From Gammaproteobacteria bacterium (GTDB lineage: Bacteria; Pseudomonadota; Gammaproteobacteria; SZUA-229), in contig JAJDNP010000029.1 of NCBI GenBank assembly GCA_022340645.1, forward strand, positions 1 through 40,722: a stretch of DNA of 40,722 nt, in the 5' to 3' direction. The notes beneath the pieces are model-generated. The model was not told where the DNA came from and ran no database searches. It saw only the letters and a list, made by a program, of their open reading frames with translations. Both the position numbers and the translations under genes were made by a program. This document shows positions 33,695 to 40,722 of the stretch, piece after piece (the stretch's first letter is position 1; each line of letters begins with the position of its first letter).

Positions 33695-33771
33695 AGGCGC
33701 GTAGCTCAGTTGGTTAGAGCGCTTCCTTGACATGGAAGAGGTCGGTGGTTCGAATCCACTCGTGCCTACCA
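33695..33771 (+). tRNA. tRNA-Val(GAC)
   Basis: An intact 77-nt valine tRNA with encoded CCA. The acceptor stem AGGCGCG pairs with CGTGCCT (one G-T pair), with discriminator A. The D-arm contains AGCTCAGTTGGTTAGAGC, the anticodon GAC is at 33729-33731 in loop TTGACAT, and the T-arm is GGTGGTTCGAATCCACT. It sits between a 5' broken copy (33516-33654) and a 3' fragment (33892-33909), each joined to the same hairpin element. Confidence 0.97.
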
Positions 33772-33817
33772 GTTTCACCGGAAGGTGCGGGTGGGTGAGA
33801 ACCACCGGTTGGTTCGA

Positions 33818-33891
33818 CTAAATTGTCTGGAACAATTTAGAACGCCTGTTATTTAGGCGGCCCTGAGGGCGGAGGGCAGGAGCCCGTAGTA
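33818..33891 (+). mobile_element. four-hairpin tRNA-inserted element, copy Val-B
   Basis: A 74-nt element following GGTTCGA and followed by the last 18 bases of tRNA-Val. Hairpin 1 is CTAAATTGT/ACAATTTAG with loop CTGGA: two or more base changes from Val-A on each strand, all compensated. Hairpin 2 is CGCCT/AGGCG, hairpin 3 GCCC-TGA-GGGC and hairpin 4 GGGC-AGGA-GCCC, ending GTAGTA. Upstream, CACC-GGAA-GGTG (33776-33787) is another small hairpin with GGA in the loop. Confidence 0.85.
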
Positions 33892-33909
33892 ATTCACTCG
33901 TGCCTACCA
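33892..33909 (+). pseudogene. tRNA-Val 3' fragment
   Basis: Eighteen bases, ATTCACTCGTGCCTACCA, match the 3' end of the intact tRNA-Val (33754-33771) with a single difference. They include the 3' acceptor strand, discriminator and CCA. The preceding GGTTCGA (33811-33817) completes the T-arm sequence if the 74-nt element between is removed. The 5' half of the tRNA is not recognisable further upstream. Confidence 0.85.
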
Positions 33910-33924
33910 GAAATCAAAGTTGGC

Positions 33925-33982
33925 AGTTTGCAGTAGGCAGTTAAGGGTACAACTGCAAACTGACGACTGCCTACTGCAAACT
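33925..33982. repeat. 16-bp inverted repeat upstream of thrS
   Basis: AGTTTGCAGTAGGCAG (33925-33940) and its perfect reverse complement (33967-33982) are separated by 26 bases that also contain AACTGCAAACTG. The words resemble those at 31262-31450 (TTGGCAG, TTTGCAG). The repeat ends about 48 bases before the thrS start. Confidence 0.8.
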
Positions 33983-34029
33983 TTAAATAAACAAGCGGTC
34001 TTTTGTAGTGATCGCCACTGGAGATATAC

Positions 34030-35973
34030 ATGCCTCATAACAGTCCTGTTATTAACTTACCAGATGGAAGCCAGCGTTCTTTTGATTCACCGGTTACGGT
34101 GATGGATATTGCCAGTGATATTGGCCCGGGCCTGGCAAAAGCAACGCTGGCAGGCCGCGTCAACGGTAAACTGGTTGACGCTTCCAGTCTGATTCATGAT
34201 GATGCTGACGTGGCTATTGTTACCTCACGCGATGAGGATGCTTTAGAACTTATACGTCACGATGCTGCGCATGTTATGGCGCAGGCCGTTCAGGAGTTAT
34301 TCCCGGGAACCCAGGTAACAATTGGACCCGCAATCGAAAATGGTTTTTATTATGATTTTGCCCGGGACAAGCCGTTTACCGATGATGACCTGAAAGTTAT
34401 CGAACAACGCATGCATGAAATTGTAAAGCGAGACCTGCCAATTGTTCGTGAAGTGATTGACAGGGATAAAGCGATAAAAACTTTTGCTGATATCGGCGAA
34501 GACTACAAGGTGGAAATTATCCAGGATATTATTCCACAAGGTGAAGAAGTCTCGATTTACCGTCAGGGCGACTGGTTTGATGTCTGCCGTGGTCCGCATA
34601 TGCCCAGTACCGGCAAGCTGGGCAAGGGCTTCAAGCTGATGAAGGTAGCCGGCGCCTACTGGCGTGGTAATTCTGACAATGAAATGCTGACGCGTATTTA
34701 TGGCACCGCCTGGCCGGACAGGAAACAGCTTAATGCCTACCTGCACCAGCTGGAAGAGGCGGAAAAACGCGACCATCGCAAGCTGGGCAGAAAGCTGGAT
34801 TTCTTTCATATGCAGGAAGAAGCGCCGGGCATGGTATTCTGGCATGACAAAGGCTGGTCCATTTATCTCACGGTGCAGAACTATATACGGGAAAAATTAC
34901 GTCACCATGGCTACCAGGAAGTCCATACCCCGCAAATTGTCGACCGAAGTCTGTGGGAGAAGTCCGGCCACTGGGACAAATTTGGCGACATGATGTTTAC
35001 CACGAATTCAGAAAACCGTGAATATGCCATCAAGCCGATGAACTGCCCCTGTCATATTCAGATATTTAACCAGGGGCTGAAAAGTTACCGTGATTTACCA
35101 CTGCGTCTGGCTGAATTTGGTTCCTGCCACCGTAACGAGCCCTCCGGCACCCTGCATGGTTTGATGCGGGTGCGGAACTTTGTACAGGATGATGCCCATA
35201 TCTTCTGTACCGAAGAACAGCTGCAGGATGAGGTTTCAGCGTTTATTGACCTGGTTTATGAGGTCTATGCTGATTTTGGATTTACCGATGTTCAGGTTGC
35301 GTTATCGACGCGGCCTGAAAAACGGGTGGGAGATGACGCCGCCTGGGACAAGGCTGAAAAAGCGCTGGAAGTGGCGCTGGATAATAAACAGCTGAAGTGG
35401 AAACTGCAGCCCGGCGAAGGTGCTTTTTATGGTCCGAAAATAGAGTTTGTGTTACGCGACTGTCTGGGTCGTGAATGGCAGTGTGGCACCATGCAGGTCG
35501 ATTTCTCCATGCCGGGCCGGCTGGATGCACAATATATTGCTGCTGATGACAGCAAGCGCGTGCCGGTGATGCTGCATCGCGCAATTTTGGGATCGGTGGA
35601 ACGATTTGTCGGTATTTTGATTGAAGAACACGAGGCCAAATTTCCACTCTGGCTGGCGCCGGTGCATGCCGTGATCCTGAATATTACGGACAAACAGGCC
35701 GAATTTGCCAAAAAAATGCAAAAAAGTCTTGTCTCGCAAGGATTTAAGGTCGAATTGGACTTGAGAAATGAGAAGGTTGGCTATAAAATTCGCGAGCACA
35801 TATTACAACGGGTTCCTTACATGCTGGTAGTCGGCGATAAGGAGCTTGAAACGAATACAATGGCCGTCCGTACGCGAAGCGGTGAAGATCTGGGCGCTAT
35901 GTCAATTGACGAAGTCGCCAGCAGGTTCTCATCCGAGATCGCGCGCCGCGGTCATGCCGTTTTGGAGGAATAA
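34030..35973 (+). CDS. thrS: threonyl-tRNA synthetase
   Basis: This class II synthetase charges tRNA-Thr with threonine in the cytoplasm. The 647-residue protein has an N-terminal TGS domain (about 1-64), the editing domain with [17 protein letters not shown] and [12 protein letters not shown], and the catalytic core. Cys339 in [12 protein letters not shown] is the zinc ligand matching Cys334 of E. coli. Motif 2 ([20 protein letters not shown]), motif 3 ([16 protein letters not shown]) and a C-terminal anticodon-binding domain follow. GGAG lies 9 bases before the ATG. It starts the block thrS-infC-rpmI-rplT-pheS-pheT. No tRNA-mimicking operator is evident upstream. Confidence 0.98.
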   Translation: MPHNSPVINLPDGSQRSFDSPVTVMDIASDIGPGLAKATLAGRVNGKLVDASSLIHDDADVAIVTSRDEDALELIRHDAAHVMAQAVQELFPGTQVTIGPAIENGFYYDFARDKPFTDDDLKVIEQRMHEIVKRDLPIVREVIDRDKAIKTFADIGEDYKVEIIQDIIPQGEEVSIYRQGDWFDVCRGPHMPSTGKLGKGFKLMKVAGAYWRGNSDNEMLTRIYGTAWPDRKQLNAYLHQLEEAEKRDHRKLGRKLDFFHMQEEAPGMVFWHDKGWSIYLTVQNYIREKLRHHGYQEVHTPQIVDRSLWEKSGHWDKFGDMMFTTNSENREYAIKPMNCPCHIQIFNQGLKSYRDLPLRLAEFGSCHRNEPSGTLHGLMRVRNFVQDDAHIFCTEEQLQDEVSAFIDLVYEVYADFGFTDVQVALSTRPEKRVGDDAAWDKAEKALEVALDNKQLKWKLQPGEGAFYGPKIEFVLRDCLGREWQCGTMQVDFSMPGRLDAQYIAADDSKRVPVMLHRAILGSVERFVGILIEEHEAKFPLWLAPVHAVILNITDKQAEFAKKMQKSLVSQGFKVELDLRNEKVGYKIREHILQRVPYMLVVGDKELETNTMAVRTRSGEDLGAMSIDEVASRFSSEIARRGHAVLEE

Positions 35974-35977
35974 AACT

Positions 35978-36499
35978 ATCGCAGCACCAAAAAAGACGCG
36001 CATAAATAGCGACATCACTTACCCTGAAGTTCGAGTTATCGATCATGAGGGTGAGCAGCTTGGGATAATGACGAGCGAGGCGGCGCTAGCAAAGGCGGTA
36101 GACGTCGGATTGGATCTGGTTGAAGTTTCTCCCAATGCGGAGCCGCCTGTTTGCCGGATTATGGATTTTGGAAAATTCAGGTTCGAAAACAGTAAAAAGA
36201 AACAGGGTGCCAAAAAGAAACAGCGCCGCACCCAGATAAAGGAAATCAAGTTCCGCCCTCGTACCGAGGTGGGTGACTACAAGGTCAAGCTAAACAAGCT
36301 GAAAGAGTTTCTTGAGCACGGCGATAAAACCAAGGTAACTATGCGTTACCGAGGTCGTGAATTTGCGCACCAGGAACTGGGCATGGAGTTACTGCAACGT
36401 GTAGTCGCGGATCTTGCAGATGTTGCTAACGTTGAACAGATGCCGAATATGGAAGGCCGGCAGATGGTAATGGTTTTAGGGCCCAAGAAAACGAAATAA
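35978..36499 (+). CDS. infC: translation initiation factor IF-3, AUC start
   Basis: IF-3 binds the 30S subunit, prevents 50S joining and proofreads the start codon. The protein of 173 residues has the N-domain [23 protein letters not shown], the lysine-rich linker and the C-domain [18 protein letters not shown] to [11 protein letters not shown]. No ATG, GTG or TTG lies at the proper position: the upstream in-frame ATG codons are inside thrS. The start is best placed at ATC 35978, with GGAGG (35964-35968) 9 bases before it. E. coli infC uses AUU, which lets IF-3 repress its own synthesis by rejecting the codon, and the same control is inferred here. Confidence 0.93.
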   Translation: MAAPKKTRINSDITYPEVRVIDHEGEQLGIMTSEAALAKAVDVGLDLVEVSPNAEPPVCRIMDFGKFRFENSKKKQGAKKKQRRTQIKEIKFRPRTEVGDYKVKLNKLKEFLEHGDKTKVTMRYRGREFAHQELGMELLQRVVADLADVANVEQMPNMEGRQMVMVLGPKKTK

Positions 36500-36507
36500 A
36501 AGTTCTA

Positions 36508-36580
36508 GGTTATAGGTTATAAGTTTTAAGTTAATAAGCGAAAAACTTACAACTCACAACTTAAAACTTAAAACTATTTT
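36508..36580. repeat. AT-rich inverted repeat between infC and rpmI
   Basis: AAGTTTTAAGTT (36521-36532) and its 12-bp perfect reverse complement (36558-36569) are embedded in wider runs of the words GGTTATA, AAGTT and AACTTAAAAC. The repeat fills the gap in an operon where E. coli L20 represses rpmI-rplT translation. It is too simple in sequence to be called an L20 operator. Confidence 0.65.
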
Positions 36581-36601
36581 TTAAAGTTTTGGAGAAGGCA
36601 T

Positions 36602-36799
36602 ATGCCTAAGATGAAAACAAACCGTGGTGCTGCCAAGCGTTTTCGCAAAAATGGTAGCGGCGGATTCAAGCGTGGTCAGTCACATCGTCGTCATATTTTG
36701 ACCAAGAAGAGTACCAAGCGTAAACGTCACTTGCGTGACGACGTCCAGGTACATGAAAACGATACCAGCATGCTTAAGCGCATGCTGCCATACGTATAA
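36602..36799 (+). CDS. rpmI: 50S ribosomal protein L35
   Basis: A small, highly basic 65-residue large-subunit protein with the family sequence [20 protein letters not shown] and the [17 protein letters not shown] core. The strong ribosome-binding site GGAGAAGG ends 3 bases before the ATG. It is followed by rplT after 30 bases, as in nearly all bacteria. Confidence 0.98.
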   Translation: MPKMKTNRGAAKRFRKNGSGGFKRGQSHRRHILTKKSTKRKRHLRDDVQVHENDTSMLKRMLPYV

Positions 36800-36829
36800 G
36801 CGGGCCATAATTAATAGAGAGTTGGAACA

Positions 36830-37189
36830 ATGCCAAGAGTAAAAAGAGGTGTGCAGGCCAGAGCCAGGCACAAAAAAGTTTTAGCCAAAGCAAAAGGCTA
36901 CTATGGTGCGCGCAGCCGTGTTTATAGTGTTGCCAATCAGGCTGTTATCAAGGCTGGCCAATATGCTTACCGTGATCGCCGTGTGAAAAAACGCATGTTC
37001 CGTTCATTGTGGATTACGCGTATCAATGCGGCTGCACGTGAGTGCGGTATGTCATATAGCCGTCTAATCAACGGTCTGGCAATAGCAAACGTTGATATAG
37101 ACCGTAAAGTATTAGCCGATCTCGCTGTTCATGATATGACTGCCTTTACCAAAATCGCTGATAAGGCTAAACAAGCACTCGCAGCTTAA
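36830..37189 (+). CDS. rplT: 50S ribosomal protein L20
   Basis: L20 is a 23S rRNA-binding protein essential for early 50S assembly; in E. coli it also represses the rpmI-rplT message. The 119-residue sequence starts [30 protein letters not shown] and contains [24 protein letters not shown], both invariant family segments. An intrinsic terminator follows at 37244-37271, separating it from pheS. Confidence 0.98.
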   Translation: MPRVKRGVQARARHKKVLAKAKGYYGARSRVYSVANQAVIKAGQYAYRDRRVKKRMFRSLWITRINAAARECGMSYSRLINGLAIANVDIDRKVLADLAVHDMTAFTKIADKAKQALAA

Positions 37190-37243
37190 AACTACGCGCA
37201 TTCAGTGCCAGGCGGCATCGCCTAATATATGCGTGATAAGTAC

Positions 37244-37271
37244 AAAAGGGGAAGTGCGCTTCCCCTTTTTT
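37244..37271 (+). terminator. intrinsic terminator after rplT
   Basis: An 11-bp perfect stem AAAAGGGGAAG/CTTCCCCTTTT (37244-37254 with 37259-37269) with loop TGCG runs into a T-run (37266-37271). A smaller hairpin AGGCG/CGCCT lies just before it at 37210-37223. It ends the thrS-rplT transcript, so pheST probably has its own promoter or relies on readthrough. Confidence 0.9.
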
Positions 37272-37295
37272 GTTGTGTTAATTAATAGAATTATT

Positions 37296-37388
37296 ACCAC
37301 AGAGACGCGGAGGCGCAGAGAAAATCATTTAAATGATTTATTTGTTCTTGTTCGGTGAATAAACTCTGCGCCTCCGCGTCTCTGCGGT
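37296..37388. repeat. CCACAGAGACGCGG-type inverted repeat pair before pheS
   Basis: The left arm at 37296-37320 and the right arm at 37364-37388 are 25-bp reverse complements with one mismatch. They contain CCACAGAGACGCGGAGGC and CTCTGCGCCTCCGCG. The spacer of 43 bases is AT-rich. They share the CCACAGAGAC core with the pair at 10902-11010. The right arm ends about 50 bases before the pheS start, so a long hairpin could form in the pheS leader. Confidence 0.85.
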
Positions 37389-37414
37389 GAAAAAAACAGT
37401 TTTTTGTTTAATAG

Positions 37415-38455
<1,041 letters not shown>

Positions 38456-38471
38456 ATCAGGAGTTTTATAG

Positions 38472-40722
38472 ATGAAATTTAGCGAACGATGGTTAAGGAG
38501 CTGGGTTAATCCTGATATATCTACACAGGGAGTGTGCGATACGCTGACCATGGCGGGACTGGAAGTTGAAAGTGTTAACCCCGTAGCAGGCGATTTTACC
38601 GCGGTAGTTGTTGCCCGCATTGAATCGCTGGAAAAGCATCCCGATGCTGACAAGCTCAATGTCTGCCAGGTAACTGACGGCAAGGAAATACTGCAAATAG
38701 TGTGCGGTGCGCCTAATGTCAGGCCGGGAATGCTGGTTCCGCTGGCAAAAATAGGTGCGGTTTTACCCGGCCCGGCAGCGGGAGAATCGTGGAAGATTAA
38801 ACCGGCGAAATTGCGCGGCGTTGCATCATCAGGCATGTTATGTTCGGAAAAAGAGCTGGGTCTGGCAGACAGTGCGGAAGGTTTAATGGAATTGCCCGCC
38901 GATGCGCCGCTGGGGCAGAGTTTGCGTGAATACCTGGAACTTGACGACAATTCGATCGAACTGGATCTAACACCGAACCGTGGTGACTGCTTAAGTATCG
39001 AAGGTATTGCGCGTGAGCTTGGGGCACTTACCCGGTGCGAGTTTGTTGCGCAGCAATGGGAATCATGTAAACAAAGCATTGCTGATGTGTTTCCGGTTGA
39101 AATCCAGGCTGACGAGGCCTGTACACATTATGCCGGCCGAGTAATCAGGGACGTTAATACAAACGCTCAAACACCTTTATGGATGCTTGAACGTTTACGG
39201 CGCAGTGGCATTCGCGGTTTGAATCCTCTGGTTGATATTACCAACTACGTGATGCTGGAACTGGGCCAGCCCATGCATGCCTTTGATATGGCTAAGCTGT
39301 GCGGAAAAATTGTTGTTCGTTTTTCTGAAAATGCAGAGAAGGTTACCTTACTGGATGGTAAATGTATTGAGCTTCAGGAAAATACACTGGTAATTGCTGA
39401 TGATGCCAAAGTGCTTGCACTGGCCGGCGTTATGGGCGGCGAAGAATCGGCCATTAATGATGCTACCATCGATATATTCCTGGAAAGCGCTTTCTTCAGG
39501 CCAGAATTCATTGCGGGCAAAGCACGCAGTTATGGCCTGCATACCGATTCCTCTCACCGTTTTGAACGCGGTGTTGACACCCGGCTGCAGGTGCGCGCCA
39601 TTGATCGAGCAACAGCGCTGGTACGTTCGATTTGCGGCGGAGAGGCAGGCCCCGTCATTGAGCAGAAAACACCGTCACACCCGGATGAATCTTCGCCGAT
39701 ACATCTGCGCGCCAGCCAGATTAAACGCGTTCTTGGAATCGAGTTAGCCAATGAAGAGGTTACCGGGATACTCCAGCGCCTTGGCATGCAGCTAGAAACG
39801 GCTGCTGATGGCTGGCAGGTAACATCACCGAGTTTCCGTTTTGATATTCAGATCGAGGCGGATTTGCTGGAAGAACTTGTTCGTGTTCATGGTTATAACA
39901 ACATTCCGCGAACCAGGCCAAGTTATCATGCATCTATCGAGTCGCTGCCTGAAGCCCGCAACTCATTATATGAGCTTAACAATTGTCTGGTAAGTCGTGG
40001 TTATTATGAGGCAATCAGTTACAGCTTTGTTGATCCAGGGTGGCAAGAAATATTAGACCCCGTTTCTAAAGCCATCACATTAGCCAACCCTTTGTCTTCA
40101 GAAATGTCCGTTATGCGTACCACGCTGTGGACCGGCCTGTTGAATGCGTTAAAATATAATGTCAATCGCCAGCAAAACCGTGTGCGTCTGTTCGAGACGG
40201 GGCTATGCTTCACAGCCCCCAATTCTGGCCGGGATGCTGTCTCAGCGGTGGAAAAAACAGGCATAGATGCGATCATTCAGCAGCCGATGATTGCGGGCGT
40301 AGTATGCGGTGATATTTATCACGAGCAATGGGCAGAAAAAAGCCGTAAAGTCGATTATTTTGACATCAAGGCGGATGTAGAAGCATTGTTGTCATTCTCT
40401 GCGGCAAGTTCGGTGTTTACCGCGGCAGAACACCCGGCATTACATCCAGGACAGAGCGCCTGCATCAGGCAAAATGATGTGGTTGTTGGCTGGATAGGGG
40501 CGCTGCACCCTGAAGTGCAAAAAGCACTGGATATAGACCAGAGTGTTTATGTTTTTGAATTAAAGCAGTCTGCGATTGAGAATAATAATATTCCGGTATT
40601 TTCTTCATTGTCGCGTTTCCCCGAGGTCAGAAGAGACCTTGCGATCCTGGTTGATGAAGACGTACCGGTTGCTGAAATTTTATCAGTAATTAATGAATCA
40701 TCCTCTGGTTTGCTCAAAGAAA
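38472..40722 (+). CDS. pheT: phenylalanyl-tRNA synthetase beta subunit (cut by window end)
   Basis: PheT binds tRNA-Phe and carries the editing site. The frame from ATG 38472 stays open to the window end (750 complete codons; family length about 795), so only the last part of the anticodon-binding domain is missing. The N-terminus MKFSERWLRSWVNPDISTQG is followed by an EMAP-like tRNA-binding domain (HPDADKLNVCQV). Next come the B1/B5 regions (DLTPNRGDCLSIEGIARELGAL, NPLVDITNYVMLELGQPMHAFD) and the start of the ferredoxin-fold B8 domain near FSSLSRFPEVRRDLAIL. A GGAG lies about 7-10 bases before the ATG (38459-38462). Confidence 0.97.
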   Translation, partial: MKFSERWLRSWVNPDISTQGVCDTLTMAGLEVESVNPVAGDFTAVVVARIESLEKHPDADKLNVCQVTDGKEILQIVCGAPNVRPGMLVPLAKIGAVLPGPAAGESWKIKPAKLRGVASSGMLCSEKELGLADSAEGLMELPADAPLGQSLREYLELDDNSIELDLTPNRGDCLSIEGIARELGALTRCEFVAQQWESCKQSIADVFPVEIQADEACTHYAGRVIRDVNTNAQTPLWMLERLRRSGIRGLNPLVDITNYVMLELGQPMHAFDMAKLCGKIVVRFSENAEKVTLLDGKCIELQENTLVIADDAKVLALAGVMGGEESAINDATIDIFLESAFFRPEFIAGKARSYGLHTDSSHRFERGVDTRLQVRAIDRATALVRSICGGEAGPVIEQKTPSHPDESSPIHLRASQIKRVLGIELANEEVTGILQRLGMQLETAADGWQVTSPSFRFDIQIEADLLEELVRVHGYNNIPRTRPSYHASIESLPEARNSLYELNNCLVSRGYYEAISYSFVDPGWQEILDPVSKAITLANPLSSEMSVMRTTLWTGLLNALKYNVNRQQNRVRLFETGLCFTAPNSGRDAVSAVEKTGIDAIIQQPMIAGVVCGDIYHEQWAEKSRKVDYFDIKADVEALLSFSAASSVFTAAEHPALHPGQSACIRQNDVVVGWIGALHPEVQKALDIDQSVYVFELKQSAIENNNIPVFSSLSRFPEVRRDLAILVDEDVPVAEILSVINESSSGLLKE

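Noticed and set aside
33776-33817. A complete tRNA upstream of element Val-B
   Set aside because: Apart from GGTTCGA, the sequence does not fold into D or anticodon arms. It forms other small hairpins instead.
35846-35977. N-terminal extension of IF-3 from the upstream ATG within thrS
   Set aside because: The extra residues are encoded by thrS in another frame and do not resemble IF-3. The strong ribosome-binding site at 35964 points to 35978.

Overview
The window is a chromosomal segment of a gammaproteobacterium of moderate G+C. The evidence is gene order and protein similarity: nadB/rpoE-rseA-rseB-rseC, lepA-lepB-rnc-era-recO, a complete arnBCADTEF operon, ffs-dnaX-ybaB-recR, and thrS-infC-rpmI-rplT-pheS-pheT are all arranged as in that class. 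Nothing in the sequence fixes the genus. Almost every protein is a conserved housekeeping or envelope function. The accessory novelty lies in the intergenic gaps.

Layout. 1-4.7 kb: nadB on the minus strand, divergent from the envelope-stress operon rpoE-rseA-rseB-rseC. 4.8-10.9 kb: a glutaredoxin-like gene, then lepA, lepB, a DUF4845 gene, rnc, era and recO. 11.1-16 kb: a degenerate CheR-like methyltransferase, mltF and bioA on the minus strand, and a small acidic protein. 16-24.1 kb (minus strand): arnB-C-A-D-T-E-F, which makes and flips L-Ara4N for lipid A modification, with an overlapping WbuC-like cupin gene at its 3' end. 24.15-25.9 kb: tRNA-Ser(GGA), hemC and the 4.5S SRP RNA. 25.9-29.5 kb: dnaX, ybaB, recR and a HIT-family hydrolase. 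29.7-33.3 kb: a dihaem cytochrome c/DUF302 fusion, a free DUF302 protein, an outer-membrane barrel protein and a lipoprotein. 33.5-40.7 kb: a tRNA-Val locus, then thrS-infC-rpmI-rplT-pheS and pheT, which runs off the window.

Most notable observation. A 74-83 nt element of four consecutive hairpins occurs four times. All four copies lie inside tRNA sequence: two in the T-loop of broken tRNA-Val copies on either side of an intact tRNA-Val(GAC), and two in the D-arm of a tRNA-Ser remnant just upstream of intact tRNA-Ser(GGA). The stems change while base-pairing is kept, and the loops of the first and fourth hairpins keep a GGA core. This looks like a small structured element that targets tRNA genes. 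I do not recognise it as a named family.

The gaps also hold several unrelated families of short inverted-repeat word pairs (eight gaps), and a 249-bp MITE-like element with perfect 22-bp terminal inverted repeats, one of which contains the stop codon of the HIT gene. All family names are from recognition of the translated sequences. No database search was run.
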